A stretch of DNA of 64,000 nucleotides from Amycolatopsis sp. WAC 01376 (GCF_003947415.1 NZ_QHKL01000012.1:62001-126000); one strand, 5' to 3'. Shown: positions 51,281-59,243, numbered from the stretch's first letter. The notes: generated by a model not told the origin, from the letters alone. Translations and numbers: made by a program.

Positions 51281-52102
51281 ATGCCCGAATCGGCCACACC
51301 ACACGGCGAGCCAGGTCCCCAGGAACTGGTGATGACGCTGCTCGGCAGCTACGTGTCGCCGCGCGAGAGCCGTCGTGTCTGGTCCGGCGGCCTGGTCGCC
51401 GTGCTCGCCGGGCTGGGCTTCTCCGATGGCGCCGCGCGGATCGCGCTGGCCAGGCTCGCCCGCCGCGACCTGCTCGCGAGACACAAGGCGGGCAGGCTCA
51501 CCCACTACTCACTGACCCGCCGCACGATCGCGCTGCTGGAGGACGGCGACCGCCGGATCTTCTCCCTCGGCAGGCGCGAACGCGAGGCCGGGGAGTGGAC
51601 CGTGCTGTGGCAGAGCATCCCCGAAAGCCGCCGCCAAGCCCGGGAACGGCTGGTGCGCCGTCTGCGCTTCCTCGGTTTCGGGCCGGTGCAGGACGGCACC
51701 TGGATCGCTCCGCACGACCGCGAGGCCGAGGTGCTCGCCCTGCTGGCCGAACTGGACGTCTCCGAGTACGCCGGGCTGATGCTCGGGAAACCGTCGGCGG
51801 GCCTCGACGTCCGGCGGTTCGCCGACCGGGCCTGGAACCTCGACGGCCTCGCCGCGCGGTACGACGCGTTCGTCCGGGATTTCGGCGGGTACTCGGGTGA
51901 TTTACCCGACGCGGAGGCGTTCGCCGTCCGGACCTGGCTGACGCACACCTTCCGCGCCTTCCCGTCGCTCGATCCGGAACTCCCGGTCGAGCTGGTACCC
52001 GCTCCGCCGAGCCGGGCGGCCGCGGTCGAACTGTTCCACGATCTCTACCAGGCACTGGCCCGGGCCGCGCAACGCCATTTCGATGAGGTGACAGAAAAAT
52101 GA
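51281..52102 (+). CDS. PaaX family transcriptional regulator
   Basis: A 273-aa regulator. The N-terminal winged HTH is at residues 15-75 (VMTLLGSYVSPRESRRVWSG, then ALARLARRDLLARHKAGRLT). The PaaX-like middle domain (WTVLWQSIPESRRQARERLVRRL; FGPVQDGTWIAP) and C-terminal helical domain follow. PaaX repressors respond to phenylacetyl-CoA or other aryl-CoAs, which suits the divergent aryl-CoA ligase operon and the downstream tryptophan-kynurenine genes. Its 3' end (GTGACAGAAAAATGA) is duplicated 173 bp downstream at the TDO start. Confidence 0.88.
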   Translation: MPESATPHGEPGPQELVMTLLGSYVSPRESRRVWSGGLVAVLAGLGFSDGAARIALARLARRDLLARHKAGRLTHYSLTRRTIALLEDGDRRIFSLGRREREAGEWTVLWQSIPESRRQARERLVRRLRFLGFGPVQDGTWIAPHDREAEVLALLAELDVSEYAGLMLGKPSAGLDVRRFADRAWNLDGLAARYDAFVRDFGGYSGDLPDAEAFAVRTWLTHTFRAFPSLDPELPVELVPAPPSRAAAVELFHDLYQALARAAQRHFDEVTEK

Positions 52103-52275
52103 CAGGCGACCCCGAGGGGCTCTTGATCTTTTCGGGGTCGCGCCGTTCTCGGCCGCCAGGCCCCGTGATCGCGATGGCAGGGCGCCATCGCGGGCAAGGT
52201 GACCTGACCGCGAAAGGTGCGCCCTGGCGGCGCGATCACGGTCGGCGCGATATCGATGGAGTGACAGAAAAATGA
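52084..52275. repeat. Direct repeats bounding a 173-bp insert
   Basis: The sequence GTGACAGAAAAATGA occurs at the PaaX 3' end (52088-52102) and again at the TDO start (52261-52275), preceded in each case by CGATG. The intervening DNA contains stem-loops but no gene. If one copy and the insert are removed, the PaaX stop would overlap the TDO ATG as ATGA. Confidence 0.75.
52106..52141. terminator. Hairpin after the PaaX-like gene
   Basis: GCGACCCCGA (52106-52115) pairs perfectly with TCGGGGTCGC (52132-52141) around a 16-base loop, 3 bases after the PaaX stop. It is the first of several stem-loops in the 173-bp segment that separates PaaX from TDO; another, GCGATGGC/GCCATCGC, is at 52171-52191. 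Confidence 0.55.
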
Positions 52276-53054
52276 ACGACACTCAGGCCGCATTGAGTTA
52301 CACGTCCTACCTTTCGCTGGACGAATTGCTGGACGCGCAGCATCCCCGCTCCGACGAACACGACGAGTTGCTCTTCATTGTTATCCACCAAGTGTATGAA
52401 CTTTGGTTCAAACAAGTTCTCCACGAGGCGCTTTACCTGCAGGAGCAGCTCGAGGCGGGTAACACCGCTCACTCCGTCCGCACGCTGCGGCGAATCCTGA
52501 CTATCTTCAAGGTGGTGGTCGCGCAGATAGATGTGCTCGAGACGATGACTCCGAGCCAGTTCACCAGTTTCCGTGCGCGACTCGACGCTTCGAGCGGGTT
52601 CCAGTCGGCTCAATTCCGCGTTCTGGAGGCCGTTCTCGGCCGCCGGGACGAGCGGGTGTTCGCGCATTACCCCGAAGGCGGTGAACAGCGCGCCCAGATC
52701 TCCGACGCGATGTCACGGCCGTCGCTCTTCGATTCCTTCGTCACCTACCTCGCGGTGAAGGAGTACGACGTCCCGACCGGGCGCGATGTCACCAAGCCAC
52801 TCGAACCCTCTCCGGCGCTCCAAGAGGTTCTGTTGCGGGTCTACCGCGATGACACCGGGCCGTCCGTCGTGGCGGAGCACCTGGTCGATCTGGACGAAGG
52901 GATGCAGGAGTGGCGGTATCGGCACGTGAAGATGGTCGAGCGGACCATCGGAGACAAGACCGGGACGGGGGGTTCGTCGGGCGCGCACTACCTGCGTTCG
53001 ACGCTTTTCTCCCCGATGTTCCCGGACCTCTGGGCGGTGCGGAGCAGGCTTTGA
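52272..53054 (+). CDS. kynA: Tryptophan 2,3-dioxygenase
   Basis: A 260-aa haem enzyme that opens the indole ring of tryptophan to N-formylkynurenine. Visible motifs: YTSYLSLDELLDAQHP, FIVIHQVYELWFKQVLHE (substrate-binding), TPSQFTSFRARLDASSGFQS, and the haem-ligand His in WRYRHVKMVERTIGDKTGTGGSSG. Length and motif order match bacterial TDO. It is the first of a pair with kynureninase. Its start codon lies inside the second copy of a duplicated 15-base repeat, which suggests that its original operon structure was changed. Base composition is slightly lower in GC than neighbours. Confidence 0.95.
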   Translation: MNDTQAALSYTSYLSLDELLDAQHPRSDEHDELLFIVIHQVYELWFKQVLHEALYLQEQLEAGNTAHSVRTLRRILTIFKVVVAQIDVLETMTPSQFTSFRARLDASSGFQSAQFRVLEAVLGRRDERVFAHYPEGGEQRAQISDAMSRPSLFDSFVTYLAVKEYDVPTGRDVTKPLEPSPALQEVLLRVYRDDTGPSVVAEHLVDLDEGMQEWRYRHVKMVERTIGDKTGTGGSSGAHYLRSTLFSPMFPDLWAVRSRL

Positions 53055-54244
53055 CGAACCTCGACGAACTCCGCCGCGACCCCAACGCGCTCGCGGCGCA
53101 CTACACGGAATTCGGCGTGGCGGACCGGATCCTGTTGACCGGGCACTCGCATCAGGCCTGGCCCGACGTCGCGCGGGAGGGCCTTCTCGATGCCTTCGCC
53201 GACGCGGCCGAAGAGGTCGACACGAAGTGGGACCGGGCCTTCGCGAAGGCCGACGAGATGCGGGCCGGGTTCCGGGTGCTGCTCGGTGACCCGCACGGCG
53301 CCATCGCGCTCGGCGCCAGCACGCACGATCTGGTGATCCGGTTCCTTTCGGCGATGGATCTCCCGCGCCGTCCGCGGCTGGTCACCACCGACGGGGAGTT
53401 CCACACGCTGCGCCGTCAGCTGGCACGGCTGGCCGAGGAAGGCGTCGAGGTCGTCCGCGTCCCCTCGACGCCGATCAACACACTGGCCGAACGCGTCGCG
53501 GCCGAGGTCACCGAAGACACCGCCGCCGTGCTCGTCTCGGCCGTGCTGTTCGAGACCTCCCGGCTCGTGCCGGGCCTCGCGCATCTCGCCGACGTCTGCC
53601 TTTCGAAGTCGGTGAACCTCGTCGTCGACGCCTACCACGCGCTCGGCGTCGTCCCGTTCTCGCTGCACGACCTCGGGCTCACCAACGCCTGGGTCCTCGG
53701 CGGCGGCTACAAGTACCTCCAGCTCGGTGAGGGCAACTGCTTCCTGCGGATGCCCGCGCACGCGCAGGAACTGCGCCCGGTCGTCACCGGCTGGTACGCC
53801 GAGTTCGGCGCGCTCGCGGACGAGCGCCGGCCAGGCCAGGTCGCCTACGCCTACGGATCGGACAGGTTCGCCGGAGCGACCTACGACCCGACGAGCCACT
53901 ACCGGGGTGCTCGCGTCTTCCGGTTCTTCGCCGAGCACGGGCTCACGCCCGAGTTCCTGCGGGAGGTCTCGCGGCACCAGGTCGGTTTCCTCGCCGAGGG
54001 CTTCGACAAGCTCAGGTTGCCCGAAAAGGTCATCACGCGTGACCGCGAGACACCGCTGGACCGGATCGGCGGTTTCCTGTCACTGAAGTGCGCCGACGCC
54101 GGTGCGCTGCAGGCCGCTCTCGCCGGACGCGGCGTCCGGACCGACAGCCGCGGCCCGTACCTGAGGTTCGGACCGGCGCCGTACCTGTCCGATCGTCAGC
54201 TCGACTCCGCGCTCCACGTCCTCCAAGAGGTCGTCAACGGCTGA
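53051..54244 (+). CDS. kynU: Kynureninase
   Basis: A 397-aa PLP enzyme cleaving kynurenine to anthranilate and alanine. Motifs: HSHQAWPDVAREGLLDAF near the N-terminus, TTDGEFHTLRRQLARL, VDAYHALGVVPFSL (PLP Asp) and LGGGYKYLQLGEGN with the Schiff-base Lys. The start is TTG at 53051, overlapping the TDO stop (TTGA), a translationally coupled pair. There is no kynurenine formamidase of the KynB type in the window. A short CCCCGGT/ACCGGGG hairpin follows at 54255-54279. Confidence 0.93.
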   Translation: MTNLDELRRDPNALAAHYTEFGVADRILLTGHSHQAWPDVAREGLLDAFADAAEEVDTKWDRAFAKADEMRAGFRVLLGDPHGAIALGASTHDLVIRFLSAMDLPRRPRLVTTDGEFHTLRRQLARLAEEGVEVVRVPSTPINTLAERVAAEVTEDTAAVLVSAVLFETSRLVPGLAHLADVCLSKSVNLVVDAYHALGVVPFSLHDLGLTNAWVLGGGYKYLQLGEGNCFLRMPAHAQELRPVVTGWYAEFGALADERRPGQVAYAYGSDRFAGATYDPTSHYRGARVFRFFAEHGLTPEFLREVSRHQVGFLAEGFDKLRLPEKVITRDRETPLDRIGGFLSLKCADAGALQAALAGRGVRTDSRGPYLRFGPAPYLSDRQLDSALHVLQEVVNG

Positions 54245-54254
54245 GACGGCGCTG

Positions 54255-54279
54255 CCCCGGTTTGGCGAACGGACCGGGG
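54255..54279 (+). terminator. Hairpin after kynureninase
   Basis: CCCCGGT (54255-54261) pairs with ACCGGGG (54273-54279), 10 bp after the stop codon, with no U-tract. It may end the TDO-kynureninase transcript before the valine dehydrogenase gene. Confidence 0.45.
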
Positions 54280-54403
54280 CGATCTAGGTTTGCGATGTGG
54301 CACCGTCGCCGCCGGACGACCTTCGTCGGGGACTGTGCCTTGTTGCAGGAACTTCGCACGTGAGCCACAAGCAGCGTGCACTCCAGGACAAGGAGTCACC
54401 ACA

Positions 54404-55474
54404 GTGACCGAAGTGTTCGGCCAGGGTACCGGCCATGAACAGGTCGTCTTCTGCCAAGACCAGGCCACCGGCCTGAAGGCCATCATCGGGATCTACTCGA
54501 CGGCGCTGGGTCCGTCGCTCGGCGGAACCCGGTTCTACCCCTACGAGTCCGAGGAAGCCGCGCTCGCGGACGTCCTCGCGCTGTCGAAGGGAATGGCCTA
54601 CAAGAACGCGCTCGCCGGGCTCGACCTCGGCGGCGGCAAGGCCGTCATCATCGGCGATCCCCAGAAACACAAGACCGAAGCGCTGCTTCGCGCCTTCGGC
54701 CGGTTCGTCCAGTCGCTGGGCGGCCGCTACATCACCGCCTGCGACGTCGGCACCTACGTGCAGGACATGGACATCGTCGCCCGCGAATCGGAGTTCGTCA
54801 CGGGCCGCTCGCCGGAGAACGGCGGCGCCGGCGACTCTTCGGTGCTCACCGCCTTCGGCACCTACCAGGGCATGCGCGCCTCCGCGGACGCCGTCTGGGG
54901 CGTCCCGGACCTCGCGGGCCGCAAGGTCGGCGTCGCCGGGGTCGGCAAGGTCGGGCACATCCTGGTCGGGCATCTCATCGAGGCGGGCGCGCAGGTGGTC
55001 ATCACCGACGTGTCGCCCGCGGCGATCGAACGCACCCGCGCGGCGTACCCCGGGGTCGAGGTCGTCGAAGACCTCGACAGGCTGATCCGCACCGAACTCG
55101 ACGTCTTCGCGCCGTGCGCGCTGGGCGGCGTGCTCAACGACGAGACCGTCGAGCTGCTGCGCAGCAAGATCGTCTGCGGCGCGGCCAACAACCAGCTCGC
55201 GCACCCGGGCATCGGCAAGCAACTCGACGACCGCGGCATCCTCTTCGCGCCGGACTACCTGGTCAACGCCGGTGGCGTGATCCAGGTCGACGACGAGCGG
55301 CACGGCTTCGACTTCGCGCGGGCCAAGCGCAAGACGACGGCCATCTTCGACACCACCAAGGCGGTGTTCGCGCTGGCCAAGGCCGACGGGGTCCCGCCGT
55401 CGACGGCGGCCGCCCGGCTGGCGGAGCGCCGGATGGCCGAGGTCGGCGGACTGCGGTCGATCCTGACGGTGTAG
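54404..55474 (+). CDS. Leu/Val-type amino-acid dehydrogenase
   Basis: A 356-aa NAD-dependent dehydrogenase of the Glu/Leu/Phe/Val family, in size and sequence close to actinomycete valine dehydrogenase. The substrate part has GPSLGGTRFYPYESEEAALADV and LGGGKAVIIGDP (catalytic Lys), with the nucleotide motif GVAGVGKVGHILVGHL and CGAANNQLAHP. It deaminates branched-chain amino acids to 2-oxo acids, feeding branched fatty acid and polyketide precursors. GTG 54404 follows AAGGAG with 8-base spacing. A type I palindrome follows the stop. Confidence 0.92.
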   Translation: MTEVFGQGTGHEQVVFCQDQATGLKAIIGIYSTALGPSLGGTRFYPYESEEAALADVLALSKGMAYKNALAGLDLGGGKAVIIGDPQKHKTEALLRAFGRFVQSLGGRYITACDVGTYVQDMDIVARESEFVTGRSPENGGAGDSSVLTAFGTYQGMRASADAVWGVPDLAGRKVGVAGVGKVGHILVGHLIEAGAQVVITDVSPAAIERTRAAYPGVEVVEDLDRLIRTELDVFAPCALGGVLNDETVELLRSKIVCGAANNQLAHPGIGKQLDDRGILFAPDYLVNAGGVIQVDDERHGFDFARAKRKTTAIFDTTKAVFALAKADGVPPSTAAARLAERRMAEVGGLRSILTV

Positions 55475-55485
55475 CTCTCTGAAAC

Positions 55486-55538
55486 GCTATGAAAGGTCCT
55501 TTCCTTGCAAAATTTGCAAGGAAAGGACCTTTCATAGC
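55486..55538. repeat. 26-bp perfect palindrome (type I)
   Basis: Arms 55486-55511 and 55513-55538 around one A, with nested core GAAAGGTCCTTTC and the same CTTGCAAA centre as at 14422. It lies 11 bp after valine dehydrogenase and could be its terminator. Confidence 0.92.
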
Positions 55539-55636
55539 ACTGGGGACGTGGCCACAGGGGGCTCGGAGGTGGCCGGTGTGGTGCGGTGCCGGTCCGAGGG
55601 GTTGCGAAAGCCACTTTCAGGACACCAGGTGTCCCG

Positions 55637-55699
55637 CAAGTGCAATGAAGGGGCCTTTCATAGCAAAATTTGCTATGAAAGGCCCCTTCATTGCACTTG
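55637..55699. repeat. 31-bp perfect palindrome (type I)
   Basis: Arms 55637-55667 and 55669-55699 pair perfectly around one A. The core is AATGAAGGGGCCTTTCATAGC. It is 98 bp beyond the 55486 copy in the same convergent gap and 11 bp before the DUF5302 stop. A small GGACACC/GGTGTCC palindrome is present at 55619-55634. Confidence 0.92.
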
Positions 55700-55710
55700 G
55701 GCGCGGGGAC

Positions 55711-55899
55711 TCAGCCGCTCTTGCGACGGAAGGTGCGCTTGTTCGCGGCCGGGCCGTGGGCGTGCAGGTTCTTGCCGCCGGCGTTCTCGTGTGCCGAGCC
55801 CGAACGGGCCTGGGCCTGCTTGCGCTCCAGGGCCTCGCGGAACTTGCGCTTGGTGTCGTCCTCTTCGCCATCCGCTGGGGACGGTGCCGGTTCAGTCAT
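55711..55899 (-). CDS. DUF5302 domain protein
   Basis: A 62-aa highly charged protein: MTEPAPSPADGEEDDTKRKF, a helical KFREALERK stretch, and the family tail HGPAANKRTFRRKSG. DUF5302 is a small, actinobacteria-restricted family without assigned function; the basic C-terminal end suggests nucleic-acid or ribosome association, a guess only. GGAGG precedes ATG 55899. Confidence 0.88.
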   Translation of the reverse strand: MTEPAPSPADGEEDDTKRKFREALERKQAQARSGSAHENAGGKNLHAHGPAANKRTFRRKSG

Positions 55900-55973
55900 T
55901 ACTACCTCCGAGGTGACGACATGTGACGTTCTCACCCTGTCAGGAACCATCCGGATTGGCGAGTCGATTTACG

Positions 55974-56939
55974 TCACCTGGGCGGCGTGGGCAGCCGGAC
56001 CGGGCCGCCGAACCGGACCCGGTCGCGCAGCAGCGGCCGCCAGCAGTGGTCGCACAGCAGGATCGGCTTCAGCCGGTTGCCGCAGTCCACGTGCTCCAGT
56101 GTGATGTCCGGTTCCTGTCCCGGCACCTCGAAGCCCCGCGACCACTCGGCGATGAACGCCAGCGCGGGGAAGAACGCGAGCCCTTTCGCCGTCAGCCGGT
56201 AGTCGTGCGCGTCGGTGCGGGTCTTCGCGGTCCCGGTCCGCAGTACGCCGACGTCCACGAGTTTCGACAGCCGCCCCGAAAGCACGCTCGGGCCGATGCC
56301 GAGTTCGCGTTCGAACTCCGAGAAGTGCCGTGCCCCGAGCAGCGCGCTCACGACGAGCCCGGTCGACCATCGGTCGCCGAGGAGTTCCATGGTGTCGGGG
56401 AAGAACATCAGCGGATCGCCCGCGAGAGACTCGGCGTCCTTGCGGCGGAAGCGTTTCGTCGCCGTCGCTTCGACGACGCCGGTGTCGTCGAGCCGCCGCG
56501 CGCGGACGTCGCGGGCGTCGACCCGGCGTTCGCAGGAGGCGCAGCCGAGCGGCGCCGAGGTCGGCAGTTCGCAGTCGAGGTGGATCAGCGTCGGCAGCAC
56601 GGCACGCCGTCCCTCGACCCATTCCCGTTCCCACGCCCAGATCGAGATCAGCAGCGGCCACAACGCGAGGCCGCGTTCGGTGAGCCGGTACTCGTGCCGG
56701 GTGCGGCGCGCGTCCCGGTACGGCGTGCGGACGAGCATGCCGCCGTCGACCATTTCGCGCAGCCGCCCGGACAACGCGGTGGGGGAGATGCCGAGCCGCA
56801 GCCGGAGTTCCTCGTACCGGCGGAAACGCAGGAACAGGCTCTGCAGGATCAGCAAGGTCCACTGGTCGCCGAGCAGTTCGAGCGCCCGGCGCAACGGATC
56901 GCCCGCCGGCCGGACGCGGTGCGCCGTCGCCTCTGTCAC
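55974..56939 (-). CDS. Tandem HxlR-type winged-helix regulator
   Basis: A 321-aa protein that contains two HxlR winged helices: residues 10-125 (LRRALELLGDQWTLLILQSL, FRRYEELRLRLGISPTALSG) and 175-285 (MELLGDRWSTGLVVSALLGA, FSEFERELGIGPSVLSGRLS). Each is followed by a CxxC knuckle (CASCERR; CDHCWRP), perhaps zinc-binding or redox-sensitive. The fusion gives a covalent version of the usual HxlR dimer. It is divergent from the carotenoid oxygenase, whose promoter carries two identical 10-bp repeats that are likely operator sites. Confidence 0.88.
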   Translation of the reverse strand: MTEATAHRVRPAGDPLRRALELLGDQWTLLILQSLFLRFRRYEELRLRLGISPTALSGRLREMVDGGMLVRTPYRDARRTRHEYRLTERGLALWPLLISIWAWEREWVEGRRAVLPTLIHLDCELPTSAPLGCASCERRVDARDVRARRLDDTGVVEATATKRFRRKDAESLAGDPLMFFPDTMELLGDRWSTGLVVSALLGARHFSEFERELGIGPSVLSGRLSKLVDVGVLRTGTAKTRTDAHDYRLTAKGLAFFPALAFIAEWSRGFEVPGQEPDITLEHVDCGNRLKPILLCDHCWRPLLRDRVRFGGPVRLPTPPR

Positions 56940-56977
56940 GTACGTGCCTCTCCGGTGATGTCGCTGTCAGCGTACTA

Positions 56978-57029
56978 CTGACTACAGCAGAAGAAGTCTG
57001 TTGACAGCTGACTACAGAAATCATAGTGT
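56978..57029 (+). promoter_or_regulatory. Carotenoid oxygenase promoter with twin CTGACTACAG operators
   Basis: TTGACA (57001-57006) and TAGTGT (57024-57029) are 17 bases apart, a strong promoter 40 bp before the ATG at 57069. CTGACTACAG occurs at 56978-56987 and, between the -35 and -10, at 57008-57017, 30 bp (about three helical turns) apart. The layout fits control by the divergent tandem-HxlR protein. Confidence 0.65.
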
Positions 57030-57068
57030 CTCGGCAATCGGTCAACGCGAACCAGCCGGGGAGAACCG

Positions 57069-58559
57069 ATGACCAGTACCTCCGAGCAGCCGGTCCTGGT
57101 GGCAGCCGCCGCCGGAGAACCCGAGGTCAACCCGTACCTGCTGGGCGTCTACGCCCCGGTCGGCGAAGAGCTCGACGCGAGTGAGCTCGAGGTCATCGGC
57201 AAGATCCCCGCGGACCTGAACGGCGTGTACCTGCGCAACGGCCCCAACCCGCGATTCGCGCCGGAGGGCCGTTACCACTGGTTCGACGGCGACGGCATGA
57301 TCCACGCCGTCCACCTGGAGAACGGCAAGGCCCGCTACCGCAACCGCTGGATCCGCACCAAGGCGTTCGAGGCCGAATCCGAAGCGGGCAAGGCGCTCTG
57401 GAAGGGCGTCATGGAGTCGCCCAAGAGCAACCCGTTCGGCAACTCGCACGGCCTGAACGTCAAGGACAGCGCCAACACCGACCTGATCTTCCATCGTGGC
57501 AAGGTGCTTTCCACCTGGTACATGTGCGGCGAGCCGTACGCGGTCGACCCGCTGTCGCTGGAGACGCTGGGCGCGGAGGACTTCCTCGGCACGCTGGTCG
57601 GCGACATGATGGCGCATCCGAAGGTCGACGAGCGCACCGGCGAGATGTTCTGGTTCGACTACGGGCCGCGGCCGCCGTACCTGCGCTACGGCGTGATCAG
57701 CGCCGACGGCAGGGTCGCGAGCACGACCGAGATCGAACTCCCCGGTCCGCGCCTGCCGCACGACATGGCGATCACCGAGAACTACGCGATCCTGATGGAC
57801 TTGCCGCTGGTGCAGGACAGGGAGGCGGCGCGCAACGGCCGTCACAAGCTGGTGTTCGACCGGTCGCTGCCGAGCCGGTTCGGGGTGCTGCCTCGCTACG
57901 GTAACGGTAGCCAGATCCGCTGGTTCGAAGCCAGCCCGTGCTACATCTACCACGTCGTCAACGCCTGGGAGCAGGGCGAGGAAATCGTCCTCGACGTCTG
58001 CCGCGTCCAGCGGCCGCATGATCAATTGGCCGCCCCGGCAGCCGACGCACGCACCCCGCTCGCCAAGATGCTGTCGTACCTGCGGCTGGACGCCTCACCG
58101 CACCGCTACCGGTTCAACCTGCGGACCGGGCAGTGCCTGGAGGATCAGCTCGACGACGACAACACCGAGTTTCCGTCCGTCGACTCGAGGGTGGTCGGCG
58201 GCCGGAATCGCTTTTCCTACGCGGTGCACATCTCGCCGGATTCGACGCTCAAGTTCGACGGCCTGGTGTGCTACGACAATCGTGCCGGCGCCAAGACCGA
58301 ATATCGCTTCGGTCCGGGCCGGTGGGGCAGTGAGGCGCCGTTCGCACCCCGCGACGGCGCGGCCGCCGATTCCGCTGACGGCTATCTGGTGACCTTCGTC
58401 CAGGACGAGCGCGAGGGGCGCTCGGAACTGGACATCTTCGACGCCGCCGATCTCGCTGCCGGACCCGTGGCCAGGGTCCTTTTGCCCCAGCGTGTCCCGC
58501 TCGGTTTTCACGCGACCTGGGTCCGGGCGGACCAGCTGGAACCTTCCGGTAGCCGATGA
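57069..58559 (+). CDS. Carotenoid oxygenase (CCD/RPE65 family)
   Basis: A 496-aa non-haem iron dioxygenase that cleaves polyene or stilbene double bonds. The four His ligands appear in AHPK, LPHDMAIT, YHVVNA and GFHATW. LNGVYLRNGPNPRFAPEG and YHWFDGDGMIHAVHLENGKA are the N-terminal family signatures. Size is normal. The substrate could be a carotenoid or lignostilbene; no carotenoid genes are nearby. It is under a well-formed promoter with operator repeats, and GGGGAG precedes the ATG. A stem-loop 57 bp after the stop may terminate it. Confidence 0.93.
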   Translation: MTSTSEQPVLVAAAAGEPEVNPYLLGVYAPVGEELDASELEVIGKIPADLNGVYLRNGPNPRFAPEGRYHWFDGDGMIHAVHLENGKARYRNRWIRTKAFEAESEAGKALWKGVMESPKSNPFGNSHGLNVKDSANTDLIFHRGKVLSTWYMCGEPYAVDPLSLETLGAEDFLGTLVGDMMAHPKVDERTGEMFWFDYGPRPPYLRYGVISADGRVASTTEIELPGPRLPHDMAITENYAILMDLPLVQDREAARNGRHKLVFDRSLPSRFGVLPRYGNGSQIRWFEASPCYIYHVVNAWEQGEEIVLDVCRVQRPHDQLAAPAADARTPLAKMLSYLRLDASPHRYRFNLRTGQCLEDQLDDDNTEFPSVDSRVVGGRNRFSYAVHISPDSTLKFDGLVCYDNRAGAKTEYRFGPGRWGSEAPFAPRDGAAADSADGYLVTFVQDEREGRSELDIFDAADLAAGPVARVLLPQRVPLGFHATWVRADQLEPSGSR

Positions 58560-58990
58560 TCCCCTTCGCATCCGCCCACCGGAGGGGAGTGGGCAGGTGC
58601 GCGCACGCCGGGAAGCCGTGTCCGAGTCGCCCCTTCCAGGGGGTGGGGCGACTCGGACACGGCCTTTCGCACGGCACGCCGTACCGCCCCGGCGAGCGCG
58701 CCGACCGCGGTCGCGGTGGCGAACACGATCGCGGCGACACCGGTCTCGGCGGTGAATTGAAGCTCTCCCATCGTGCCGACGACGAATCCCGAATGGACAC
58801 TCCAGGCGATCAGCGCCGTCCCGGCCGCCGCGGCCCGACTGGTCACGGCGCCGGTGACGAGCACGACGAAACCCAAGGCCACCAAGGAAAAGGCGTGATG
58901 TCGGGCGGAACCGAGTAGCCCGGCCACCGACGCCGCGACGACGACGGAGACACAACCGAACGGGAAGCCGAAGCACTCGGTTTTCCTCAT
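58508..58990 (-). CDS. Small multispanning membrane protein, unknown
   Basis: A 160-aa frame. Residues 10-110 contain four hydrophobic helices (CVSVVVAASVAGLLGS, FSLVALGFVVLVTGAVTS, AAAAGTALIAWSVHSGFVVG, GVAAIVFATATAVGALAGAV). The last 50 residues are hydrophilic, encoded by an 18-bp palindrome (58616-58662) and by DNA antisense to the carotenoid oxygenase 3' end. The tail is therefore probably not ancestral. ATG 58990 follows the natural MRKTECFG start. No family recognised. Confidence 0.6.
   Translation of the reverse strand: MRKTECFGFPFGCVSVVVAASVAGLLGSARHHAFSLVALGFVVLVTGAVTSRAAAAGTALIAWSVHSGFVVGTMGELQFTAETGVAAIVFATATAVGALAGAVRRAVRKAVSESPHPLEGATRTRLPGVRAPAHSPPVGGCEGDHRLPEGSSWSARTQVA
58616..58662. 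repeat. 18-bp perfect palindrome between convergent genes
   Basis: CCGTGTCCGAGTCGCCCC (58616-58633) pairs perfectly with 58645-58662 around an 11-base loop. It could be a bidirectional terminator for the carotenoid oxygenase, and it interrupts the 3' part of the opposite membrane-protein frame. Confidence 0.88.
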
Positions 58991-59181
58991 CCGCCCAGTC
59001 AACTCCACGTCACCGGACGTGCCGTCCGCGTGAACGGGTTCCCTACGCGTCGGCCGGGATTTTTGACGCCATATTGAGGAGAAGGTGAAGGGTGTCTTAG
59101 GTATCTACGTGGATTCCGGCTGCGGTTGGTCACGGACTCGATGATCGCCACGCCCCACCGGCACCAGTGGTCACAGCAGTG

Positions 59182-59236
59182 GCGCGTGAAGGCCCCCTTC
59201 CCTCGGCTCAGCCGAGGAAACTCGACCTTCGCACCT
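59182..59236. repeat. Decayed copy of the 17131 palindrome
   Basis: GCGCGTGAAGGCCCCCTT (59182-59199) followed by CCTCGGCT-C-AGCCGAGG repeats the left arm and centre of the element at 17131-17187, but the right arm has many changes. The 59009-59365 gap contains this, the 59244-59298 palindrome, the 59317-59334 half-element, and no gene. Confidence 0.75.
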
Positions 59237-59243
59237 TGCCGAG

